Shown here in pieces: positions 1 to 6,091 of a stretch of DNA of 6,091 nucleotides. Source of the DNA: an uncultured bacterium (GTDB lineage Bacteria; Bacillota; Clostridia; Lachnospirales; Lachnospiraceae); assembly GCA_947088515.1 (NCBI GenBank), contig CAMUHA010000195.1, positions 1-6,091 on the forward strand, written 5' to 3'. Numbering within the stretch: the stretch's first letter is position 1; the number at the start of each line of letters is the position of its first letter. Under the pieces are notes generated by a model. The model was not told the origin of the DNA. It searched no databases and saw only the letters and a list, made by a program, of their open reading frames with translations. The translations under genes and the position numbers were made by a program.

Positions 1-53
1 CGGCGCCTTTTTATATTATTGAAGACTATATGAAAGAGGGAATAGAAAAGTAA
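1..53 (+). CDS. 3' end of an unidentified upstream gene (partial)
   Basis: An open frame enters from the left edge (first whole codon at base 3) and reads APFYIIEDYMKEGIEK before a TAA stop at 51-53. The other two forward frames close early, at TGA codons around 19-21 and 31-33. The mildly charged tail, ending Glu-Lys, is typical of a soluble protein C-terminus, but 16 residues are too few to name a family. The next gene's first possible ATG lies only three bases beyond this stop, which suggests that this gene is the preceding member of the same operon. It is called a gene end because of the frame and spacing only; a chance open frame of this length cannot be excluded. Confidence 0.5.
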   Translation, partial: APFYIIEDYMKEGIEK

Positions 54-56
54 AGA

Positions 57-824
57 ATGGCAGAAAGGAAGCAAAGGATGTTTAAGAAAGAGTACCCATA
101 TTTGTATGAAACCCATATGCACACCTGTGAAAGCAGCGCGTGTGCACGCAGTACAGGAAAAGAGATGGCCCAGGCGGCAAAGGAGGCAGGCTATACGGGA
201 ATCATTATTACGGACCACAGCTGGTATGGCAACAACTGCATTGATGCCGGACTTGGGTGGGAGGAGTGGATTACACAGTTTGCAAAAGGGTACGAGAATG
301 CCAGAAAATGGGGAGAACAGATTGGACTGGATGTCTTTTTCGGATATGAATCCTGTTACCATGGAACGGAATTTCTGGTTTATGGTGTGGACAAAGAATG
401 GCTTCTATCCCATCCACAGATAAAGGATGCTTCCATTAAAGAACAGCATCAACTGATAAAAATGGCGGGGGGAATGGTTATTCATGCCCATCCATACAGA
501 GAGGCAGGTTATATTCCCGAAATCCGGCTTTTCCCGGAGGATGTGGACGGGGTGGAAGGAATAAATGCAACTCATTCTTCCTCAAAGAGCACAGGACACC
601 ATTGCCCGGAATTTGACAGCCGGGCTATTGCTTATGCCAAAAGGCAGGGGCTTCCCATGACGGCAGGTTCTGATGTTCATACCAGCTGCCTTCTGGGAGG
701 CGGTATAGCTTTTAAGAGGAAGCTTTTGTCCATAAAGGATTTCTGTCAGGCCGTTCTTGGAGGAGAGGAGTACTTACTGACAAACGGTGACTCGTGGTTT
801 AATAAAGCAGGAGAGCCATTATGA
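57..824 (+). CDS. PHP-domain metal-dependent phosphoesterase/hydrolase
   Basis: A stand-alone PHP (polymerase and histidinol phosphatase) protein of up to 255 residues, presumably cytosolic: no signal peptide or membrane segment is seen. Numbering from the first ATG, the metal-site motifs appear in order: ETHMHT with H20 and H22, ITDH with D53/H54, GYE with E98, IHAHPYR with H143 and H145, and GSDVH with D206 and H208. The whole PHP ligand set is therefore present. Family members use a two- or three-metal site for phosphoester hydrolysis (histidinol phosphate, nucleotides, or DNA 3' ends in polymerase-linked PHP domains); the substrate here cannot be read. A Ser/His-rich loop at about 171-182 sits where many relatives have a short Asn-Gly segment. 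The start is uncertain: ATG 57 lacks a well-spaced ribosome site, whereas in-frame ATG 78 (Met8) has AAAGGAAG six bases upstream and still leaves the full domain. The stop overlaps the sbcD start by four bases. The family call is firm; an automatic 'histidinol-phosphatase' label would be over-specific. Confidence 0.93.
   Translation: MAERKQRMFKKEYPYLYETHMHTCESSACARSTGKEMAQAAKEAGYTGIIITDHSWYGNNCIDAGLGWEEWITQFAKGYENARKWGEQIGLDVFFGYESCYHGTEFLVYGVDKEWLLSHPQIKDASIKEQHQLIKMAGGMVIHAHPYREAGYIPEIRLFPEDVDGVEGINATHSSSKSTGHHCPEFDSRAIAYAKRQGLPMTAGSDVHTSCLLGGGIAFKRKLLSIKDFCQAVLGGEEYLLTNGDSWFNKAGEPL
64..71 (+). promoter_or_regulatory. Ribosome binding site favouring the ATG at 78
   Basis: AAAGGAAG lies six bases before the in-frame ATG at 78-80. 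For the ATG at 57 the nearest purine-rich candidate is GAGGG at 36-40, 16 bases away and too distant for a normal start. This supports translation of the PHP protein from Met8 (MFKKEYPYLYETH), giving about 248 residues. The sequence is naturally purine-rich, so the match is suggestive only. Confidence 0.4.
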
Positions 825-1978
825 GATTTTTGCACATTGCAGATTTGCATCTGGGAAAAATAGTTAATGATTTTTCCATGCTGGAAGACCAAAAGTATAT
901 TTTAGAGCAGATTATTGGTATGGCGGAGGCAAATCAGGCAGATGGGGTGGTTATCGCAGGGGATGTTTATGACAGAGCCATTCCGCCCGGCGAGGCTGTG
1001 ACGCTGCTTAATTCTTTTCTTACAAGGTTAAGGGAAAAGGAAATATGGGTGGTCATGGTTGGCGGAAATCATGATTCACCGGAGAGGCTTAGTTTTGGCA
1101 ACAGTCTGCTTCAAAAGCAAGGGGTTTATATTGCAGGGATGTATCAGGAGTCTTTAGAGAAGTTTCTGGTAAAAGAAAAAGCGTGTGCAACGCAGTTTGC
1201 CCTTCTGCCCTTTTATAAGCCATCCCAGGCAGGAGCCGCAACCAGCCAGGAGATGGTCAGAGATTTTCTTACAAGGTATTGGGAAGAGGAAGGAAAAAGA
1301 GCAGATGGTGTAAAGATAAACCATGTTCTGGTGACTCACTTTTTTGTCACAGACAAGGGAAGAGAGCCGGAGCTTTCCGATGGTGAAACCACAATACATG
1401 TGGGAGGCCTTGATAATGTGGATGTCTCCCTGTTCCAGGGCTTTGACTATGTTGCCCTGGGACATATCCATAAACCCCAGCAGATAGGAGATTATCCGGT
1501 ATGGTATGCGGGTTCCCCACTTAAATATTCCTTTGGGGAGAGCGAACAGGTAAAAAGCGTTTTGCTGGTTACTCTTGAAGGGAAAGGACTTGGGGAAGTC
1601 AGACCCCTTGCGCTGCGCCCCCTTAGGGAAATGAAAAAAATAAGGGGAAGTTTAAAGGAAATAATGGAAGAAGCCGCAGATAGATGGGAGGAGGCGTGTC
1701 AGGATTATATACAGGCGGTTCTGACAGATAAAGGAGAGCTGATTGACCCGATAGGCGCTCTCCGGAGCCGGTATCCTAACGTGATGCAGATTGTGCGTGA
1801 AGAGGCTTTGAGACATCAGATAAATGAGAAGCGGCAAAAAGAGCAGGCGCCTTTGGAAAAAAAGGAGATACCGGATTTGTTCGGCGCTTTTTATCAGGAG
1901 GTTCGGGGAGAAGAATTGTCTGATGCAGGAAGAAGGGTTATTGTGGAGATTGCAGGGGAACTGGAGGGCGGCTTATGA
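821..1978 (+). CDS. sbcD: Exonuclease SbcCD, nuclease subunit SbcD (Mre11 family)
   Basis: SbcD is the metallophosphoesterase nuclease that pairs with SbcC to cut DNA hairpins and to process blocked or protein-bound double-strand ends, using Mn-dependent exo- and endonuclease activity. The 385-residue protein shows the calcineurin-like motifs in order: MRFLHIADLHLG (D8, H10), AGDVYDR (D48), GGNHDS (N83, H84), VTHFF (H173) and ALGHIHKPQ (H215, H217), so the two-metal site is intact. The capping region follows at about 240-330, and a C-terminal PDLFGAFYQEVRGEELS segment (351-367) matches the tail that in this family contacts the base of the SbcC coiled coil. Length is normal for bacterial SbcD. 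The start is secure: AGGAGAG at 809-815 lies five bases before the ATG. That ATG overlaps the PHP gene stop as ATGA, and the gene's own TGA overlaps the sbcC start in the same way, indicating translational coupling. Confidence 0.97.
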   Translation: MRFLHIADLHLGKIVNDFSMLEDQKYILEQIIGMAEANQADGVVIAGDVYDRAIPPGEAVTLLNSFLTRLREKEIWVVMVGGNHDSPERLSFGNSLLQKQGVYIAGMYQESLEKFLVKEKACATQFALLPFYKPSQAGAATSQEMVRDFLTRYWEEEGKRADGVKINHVLVTHFFVTDKGREPELSDGETTIHVGGLDNVDVSLFQGFDYVALGHIHKPQQIGDYPVWYAGSPLKYSFGESEQVKSVLLVTLEGKGLGEVRPLALRPLREMKKIRGSLKEIMEEAADRWEEACQDYIQAVLTDKGELIDPIGALRSRYPNVMQIVREEALRHQINEKRQKEQAPLEKKEIPDLFGAFYQEVRGEELSDAGRRVIVEIAGELEGGL

Positions 1979-4608
1979 AGCCTGTGAAACTGACCATCTG
2001 TGGATGGGGACCCTATAAAGAAAAACAGGAAATTGATTTTGAAGGGCTTATGGAGCGGGGACTGTTTCTGATTACCGGTCCGACCGGCGCAGGAAAGACT
2101 ACGATTTTTGATGCCATTACCTACGCTCTCTATGGGAACATGAGCGGGGAAATCCGGGAAAAAAACAGTGTACGCAGCGACTTTGCGCGGGCGGACACTC
2201 CTACTTTTGTAGAACTTCTTATGAGCCATGGAGGAAAAAGATATACCATTTACAGAAATCCTGAATATTTACGCCCCAGAAAGCGCAGAGCATCCAAAAA
2301 GACAACAAATGGGGAGAGCTTTAAAGGGGATGAGGGATATACAAAAGAGAAGGAAAAAGCGGTTTTGACAGAACCAGATGGCAAGTCCATAGAAGGAAGC
2401 AGTGAGGTGAACAGACGCGTGCAGGAGCTTTTGAGGCTTGATTACCGTCAGTTTAAGCAATTATCCATGATTGCCCAGGGAGAGTTTGCCAGACTGCTGA
2501 CTGCCCCTTCTTCTGAAAAAACAAAGATTTTCCGTGAAATTTTCGGCACGGATATTCATGAAAAAATTGCGGCGGTCTTAAAGGGAAAGTCAGGCGGCGT
2601 TTATAAACAGATTATGGAATACCGTCATAAAATGGATGAAGATATTGACATACTTATAAGAGGCGGCCTCCTCCCGGAGCAGTCTGGAAACTATTATGAA
2701 GGCACAATTTCCTTTTTAGGGGAGGAGAAAAAACGATTAGGCGGTGAAAAGGCTTTTTCAGAAACCGCATATGTGCAGGCAGATGGAGAAGTAAAAGCTC
2801 TGACCCGGAAGATAGCCGAAAACGAAAAAATTCTGGGTCTTTTTGAAAAGCTGAAAAAGGAAGAGCAGCGGCAGGAAGAGCTTTGGGAGAAACAAAAGGA
2901 AGTGGATAAAAAACAGGACCTTCTTATCTTGTGGGAGAAGGCTTTTGCCTTAAAACCTGCGGAAATGAATCTGACTTTGGCAAAGGAAAAGGAGCAGACG
3001 CTTAGGGAAAGAATCTCTGTTTTTACAGAAGAAATAAAAACCCTTGCCTGCCGGATAAAAGAAGGAGAGACAGCTTATATGCTGCGGCATAACATTGAGG
3101 AGGCCTATGAGAAAGAAAAAATCTGGCGGGAAGTGAAACAACTGCTGGAAAAAGAAAAGGAGTCTCTTCTGGAAAAGAGGCAGGAACTTACAAGGCTGCA
3201 GAAAATCTATATGGCAGCGGAGGATAGGGAAGGGGAGGCAAAGAGCTTTTATGAACAGGCAGATAAGGCTTACCGCCATGGGATGGCAGGCATTCTGGCA
3301 CAAAACCTCACAGAAGGCATTCCCTGTCCGGTATGCGGCTCCACAGTTCATCCGGCTCTTTGCAGGAGCAGTAAGAGTACGCCTTCAAAGGAACAGGTGG
3401 AGGAGCTGAAAATTGCTTTTGAAAAGGAGCTGAAAAGACGGGTGGAAGCCCATGGAAAGGCAGCGGCAGCATTGGGACAGGCTAAAGAATGGGAAGAGAG
3501 GGTAAAAGAAACAGAAAGTAAATTTAAAGATTTAAATGAAAACAGAGAAAAAAGGCCCCAGGATGTCGCTGCGTTTGTGGAAATCTGTGAAGAGAAGGTC
3601 TTCCGGGAAAAGATAAAAGAATATGAACAGGGATTTGCACTGCTTGAGGAAAAACAAAGAATGATGACGAGCCTTGGAAAAGAGCTGTCAGAAGCGGAAA
3701 AAAACAGAAGCAGCCTCCAGGCGGACTTTGACAGGAAACTTTTGGAAGCAGGTTTTTCTTCCGAAGAAGGATACCGGAAATTACTTGCAGATGAAAAGAA
3801 GATGGGGCAGGTGAGAGAGGAAATTGGAAGGTACCGGCAGGAGTGTCAGGCCTGTAAAGAGATGCTTTTGTATCTTAGGGAGGAGACGGACAAAGAGCAG
3901 ACAGAGGATAGGGAAAAGCTGCTGGCGCTGCTTGATAAGGCAGAGGAAGAGAGAAAGAGATTTTTTGATGAACAGATGAAACTGGACGGACAGCTGCAAA
4001 GTCTGGAAAAAAGTCTCTTATCCCTTGAAGAGAAACAAAAGAAACTGGAAGGGCTGATGGAAGATTACAGCCTTTTAAAAGATCTGGATGATGCGGCAAA
4101 CGGCAATAATAAAAAGCGGCTGGTGTTTGAGCAATATGTGCTTGCCTCTTATTTTGAGGATATTCTTTATTCGGCAAATATCAGGCTGCGCGCCATGAGC
4201 GGGGGAAGATATGAGCTTCACCGTATAGAGCAGATTAATGATGGAAGAAGTAAGGATAATCTGGAGATAGAGGTGATGGATTATTATACAGGCAGATACC
4301 GCCCGGCCAAAACCCTTTCCGGCGGGGAGACATTTAAAACATCCTTAGCCTTAGCTCTTGGCATGAGCGATGTGGTCCAGGCGCAAAGCGGAGGGCTTAG
4401 GGTGGAAGCTCTTTTTATAGACGAGGGGTTTGGAAGTCTGGATGGGGAATCGCTGGAACAGGCCTGCTTAACGCTTAAGGCTCTGGTGGAAAAGGACCGG
4501 CTTATTGGTATCATTTCCCATGTGCCTGAACTGGCTGAAAAAATAGAAAATCAGATATGGATTCACAAAACCAATGCCGGCAGCAGCGTACAGGTGATGC
4601 TTTCCTGA
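1975..4608 (+). CDS. sbcC: Exonuclease SbcCD, ATPase subunit SbcC (Rad50 family)
   Basis: SbcC is the SMC-like ABC ATPase that binds DNA and gates the SbcD nuclease. The 877-residue protein is a complete Rad50-type molecule. Its N-terminal half-head carries Walker A GPTGAGKT (35-42) and a Q-loop MIAQGEF (165-171, Q168). A Lys/Glu-rich coiled coil runs from about 190 to 450, followed by the zinc hook CPVCGSTVHP (C451, C454). The returning coil runs to about 710, then the C-terminal half-head with LSGGET signature (781-786), Walker B ALFIDEGFGSLD (D816, E817, with its D-loop) and H-loop H849 in ISHVP. The arms are nearly equal, as an intact hook requires. The protein is shorter than E. coli SbcC (about 1050 residues), closer to compact thermophile Rad50s. 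A basic stretch, RPRKRRASKK, lies at 100-109 between Walker A and the Q-loop. GGAGGG at 1963-1968 sits six bases before the start, whose ATGA overlaps the sbcD stop. Confidence 0.97.
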   Translation: MKPVKLTICGWGPYKEKQEIDFEGLMERGLFLITGPTGAGKTTIFDAITYALYGNMSGEIREKNSVRSDFARADTPTFVELLMSHGGKRYTIYRNPEYLRPRKRRASKKTTNGESFKGDEGYTKEKEKAVLTEPDGKSIEGSSEVNRRVQELLRLDYRQFKQLSMIAQGEFARLLTAPSSEKTKIFREIFGTDIHEKIAAVLKGKSGGVYKQIMEYRHKMDEDIDILIRGGLLPEQSGNYYEGTISFLGEEKKRLGGEKAFSETAYVQADGEVKALTRKIAENEKILGLFEKLKKEEQRQEELWEKQKEVDKKQDLLILWEKAFALKPAEMNLTLAKEKEQTLRERISVFTEEIKTLACRIKEGETAYMLRHNIEEAYEKEKIWREVKQLLEKEKESLLEKRQELTRLQKIYMAAEDREGEAKSFYEQADKAYRHGMAGILAQNLTEGIPCPVCGSTVHPALCRSSKSTPSKEQVEELKIAFEKELKRRVEAHGKAAAALGQAKEWEERVKETESKFKDLNENREKRPQDVAAFVEICEEKVFREKIKEYEQGFALLEEKQRMMTSLGKELSEAEKNRSSLQADFDRKLLEAGFSSEEGYRKLLADEKKMGQVREEIGRYRQECQACKEMLLYLREETDKEQTEDREKLLALLDKAEEERKRFFDEQMKLDGQLQSLEKSLLSLEEKQKKLEGLMEDYSLLKDLDDAANGNNKKRLVFEQYVLASYFEDILYSANIRLRAMSGGRYELHRIEQINDGRSKDNLEIEVMDYYTGRYRPAKTLSGGETFKTSLALALGMSDVVQAQSGGLRVEALFIDEGFGSLDGESLEQACLTLKALVEKDRLIGIISHVPELAEKIENQIWIHKTNAGSSVQVMLS

Positions 4609-4619
4609 AAGTGGAAGGC
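4599..4619 (+). terminator. Weak hairpin over the sbcC stop, possible terminator
   Basis: GCTTTCC (4599-4605) can pair with GGAAGGC (4613-4619) in a 7-bp stem including one G-U wobble, with a 7-base loop that contains the TGA stop of sbcC. The following bases, TTAAATTGTATGTCTT, are T-rich but contain no clean T-run, and the stem is short, so this is at best a weak or partial terminator. It may instead be a mild 3'-end stabiliser or chance pairing; read-through into the next gene is plausible. Confidence 0.2.
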
Positions 4620-4704
4620 TTAAATTGTATGTCTTACTCATTTATCAGGGATATAAGGAAAGTAACTGGAAGTTAAAGTAAAAAGGAAAGAAAGGCAGGA
4701 AAAT
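4609..4704 (+). other. Intergenic gap before the FAD dehydrogenase gene
   Basis: This 96-base gap is the only real spacer in the window. The right half (about 4655-4704) is almost entirely purine, with AAGGAAAG twice (4655-4662 and 4683-4690) and a third purine block ending in AGGA (4697-4700), which is the best-placed ribosome site for the ATG at 4705. TATAAG at 4652-4657 resembles a -10 box, but the nearest -35-like TTGTAT (4625-4630) is 21 bases away, too far for a standard sigma-A promoter, so no promoter is called. A 15-codon frame (4629-4676, MSYSFIRDIRKVTGS) lies within the gap with GGAAGG ten bases upstream; it is probably fortuitous. No riboswitch-like fold was recognised. Confidence 0.6.
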
Positions 4705-6091
4705 ATGGAAAATCAATTTGACGTAATTATTATTGGGGCAGGTCCGGGAGGAATTTTCTGTGCTTATGAATTATTGGACAGGAAGAAAGATTTAAAGGTA
4801 CTGATTGTGGAAAAGGGCCGTTCCATAGAAAAGAGACAGTGTCCTAAACGTACCACCAAACAGTGTGTGGGCTGTAAGCCCTGTTCCATTACAACAGGAT
4901 TTGCGGGAGCGGGAGCCTTTTCAGATGGCAAGCTCTCTCTTTCGCCGGACGTAGGGGGAAATCTGCCTGCTATTTTGGGGTATGAGGAGACAGAAAAGCT
5001 GATTAAGGAATCAGACAACATTTACCTTAAATTTGGCGCAGATGCGAATGTTTACGGCGTGGATAAGCAGGCGGAAATCAGGGAAATCAGAAAGAAGGCA
5101 ATTAATGCCAACTTAAAACTGGTGGAGTGTCCCATCCGCCATCTGGGAACAGAGGAAGGATACAAAATTTATGAAAAACTCCAGCATCATCTCATAGAGC
5201 AGGGAGCGGAGCTTCATTTCCAGACCATGGTGGAGGAAATTCTTATAAAAGACGGCCGTGCGGTGGGAATTAAGACAGATAAAGGAGAATCCTTTTATGC
5301 GAAAGAAATCGTGTCCGCAGTGGGCCGTGAGGGGGCTGACTGGTTTAAGGGAAAATGTGAGGAGATTGGGATAGAGACTACTCCGGGAACAGTGGATATC
5401 GGCGTGAGAGTGGAGGTGCGGGACGAGGTGATGCAGTTCCTTAACGAAAACCTCTATGAGGCAAAGCTGATTTACCACACTCCTACGTTTGATGATAAGG
5501 TCAGGACTTTTTGTACCAATCCTTCAGGTGAAGTGGCCACAGAGTACTACGAAGGGGGACTTGCGGTGGTAAACGGCCATGCCTATAAGTCAAAGGAATA
5601 CAAAACCAATAACACTAATTTTGCTATCTTGGTAAGCAAAAACTTTACCAAACCTTTCAAGACGCCCATTGAGTATGGAAAAAAGATTGCCCAGCTTTCC
5701 AATATGCTTTGCGGCGGAAGGATTCTGGTGCAGACTTTTGGGGATTTCCGAAGGGGGAGACGGACCACAGAAGAACGCCTTTGCCGTAACAATCTGATGC
5801 CAACGTTAAAAGATGCGGTACCAGGAGACTTATCTTTGGTATTTCCCCACAGAATTATGGTGGATATTGAAGAAATGCTGCTGGCGCTTGATAAGATTAC
5901 GCCTGGCATTGCAGCAGACGAAACGCTGCTTTATGGGGTGGAAGTAAAGTTTTATTCCAACCGGGTGGTGGTAAACCAGGATTTTGAAACCAGCATCAAA
6001 GGGCTTAGGGCAATCGGTGATGGAGCAGGGGTTACAAGAGGTCTGCAGCAGGCTTCCGCTAACGGTATCAGTGTGGCAAGAAGCATCTTAA
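4705..6091 (+). CDS. FAD-dependent dehydrogenase, COG2509 type (3' edge cut by window)
   Basis: The frame runs 462 whole codons to the window edge without a stop. It begins MENQFDVIIIGAGPGG, a Rossmann dinucleotide-binding motif (GAGPGG, 11-16), with E36 in IVEKG placed to bind the FAD ribose. An IVSAVGREG segment (202-210) resembles the second FAD-contact motif, and AIGDGAGVTRGLQQA (436-450) is the C-terminal flavin-binding motif, so the protein is essentially complete and probably ends a few codons beyond. Between FAD motifs lie KRQCP, CVGCKPC and GFAGAGAFSDGKLSLS, the hallmark of uncharacterised COG2509-type 'NAD(P)/FAD-dependent' dehydrogenases. Cysteines 46, 54, 57 and 60 form a tight cluster that could hold a metal or Fe-S centre. 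No signal peptide is seen, so it is presumably cytosolic; substrate and electron partner are unknown. ATG 4705 is the only usable start, because an in-frame TAA lies at 4663-4665 with no ATG, GTG or TTG between. It follows sbcC by 96 bases and may be transcribed by read-through or alone. Confidence 0.92.
   Translation, partial: MENQFDVIIIGAGPGGIFCAYELLDRKKDLKVLIVEKGRSIEKRQCPKRTTKQCVGCKPCSITTGFAGAGAFSDGKLSLSPDVGGNLPAILGYEETEKLIKESDNIYLKFGADANVYGVDKQAEIREIRKKAINANLKLVECPIRHLGTEEGYKIYEKLQHHLIEQGAELHFQTMVEEILIKDGRAVGIKTDKGESFYAKEIVSAVGREGADWFKGKCEEIGIETTPGTVDIGVRVEVRDEVMQFLNENLYEAKLIYHTPTFDDKVRTFCTNPSGEVATEYYEGGLAVVNGHAYKSKEYKTNNTNFAILVSKNFTKPFKTPIEYGKKIAQLSNMLCGGRILVQTFGDFRRGRRTTEERLCRNNLMPTLKDAVPGDLSLVFPHRIMVDIEEMLLALDKITPGIAADETLLYGVEVKFYSNRVVVNQDFETSIKGLRAIGDGAGVTRGLQQASANGISVARSIL

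Noticed and set aside
106..423. A 105-codon frame overlapping the PHP gene in another forward frame
   Set aside because: It is Arg/Pro-rich low-quality coding sequence wholly inside a gene with every PHP motif intact; no family resemblance and no good ribosome site.
1894..2229. A 111-codon antisense frame across the sbcD-sbcC junction
   Set aside because: It covers the highly constrained Walker A coding region and the coupled start/stop; no motif or ribosome site supports it.
2950..3351. A 133-codon antisense frame within sbcC
   Set aside because: Its Phe/Leu/Cys-rich product is what the reverse complement of Lys/Glu-rich coiled-coil codons yields; not a credible membrane protein gene.
4625..4657. 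A sigma-A promoter from TTGTAT and TATAAG
   Set aside because: The spacer is 21 bases, against the usual 16-18, and the -35 match is poor.
5113..5478. A 121-codon antisense frame within the FAD dehydrogenase gene
   Set aside because: Wholly inside a well-supported gene on the other strand, with no recognisable domain; a by-product of codon bias.
1..6091. A defence island or mobile element around the SMC-like ATPase/nuclease pair
   Set aside because: The ATPase and nuclease are canonical housekeeping SbcC and SbcD by motif and order. No transposase, integrase, terminal repeats, toxin-antitoxin pair or abrupt base-composition change is seen.

Overview
The window looks like ordinary chromosomal DNA from a Gram-positive anaerobe of the Clostridia, most likely Lachnospiraceae-like. 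This is inferred from purine-rich GGAGG/AGGA-type ribosome binding sites, tight head-to-tail gene packing on one strand, frequent AGA/AGG and GGA/GAA codons with moderate base composition, and the style of the encoded proteins. No rRNA, tRNA, CRISPR array, insertion sequence, attachment site or phage gene is visible. Every convincing gene lies on the + strand.

Layout: (1) Positions 1-53 hold the last 16 codons and stop of an upstream gene whose identity cannot be read. (2) Positions 57-824 encode a stand-alone PHP-domain metal-dependent phosphoesterase/hydrolase with a complete set of metal-ligand motifs. (3) Positions 821-1978 encode SbcD, the Mre11-type nuclease subunit. (4) Positions 1975-4608 encode SbcC, the Rad50-type ABC ATPase with a CPVC zinc hook. 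(5) Positions 4609-4704 are a 96-base gap with a weak hairpin over the sbcC stop, a possible 15-codon micro-ORF and a purine-rich leader. (6) Positions 4705-6091 encode an FAD-dependent dehydrogenase of the COG2509 type, cut by the window edge but complete or nearly so, since its C-terminal FAD motif is present.

The PHP, sbcD and sbcC genes are joined by two ATGA start/stop overlaps and the PHP gene begins a few bases after the upstream stop, so at least these genes are probably one transcript whose promoter lies outside the window. SbcD and SbcC form the SbcCD nuclease, which opens hairpins and trims blocked or protein-bound double-strand ends. The PHP protein may act on the same nucleic-acid ends or the released nucleotides, but this rests only on gene position. 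The FAD enzyme has no obvious functional tie to SbcCD and may be separately expressed.

No wholly new system is evident. The points most worth a second look are the translationally coupled PHP-sbcD-sbcC arrangement and the four-cysteine cluster next to the FAD site of the last protein.
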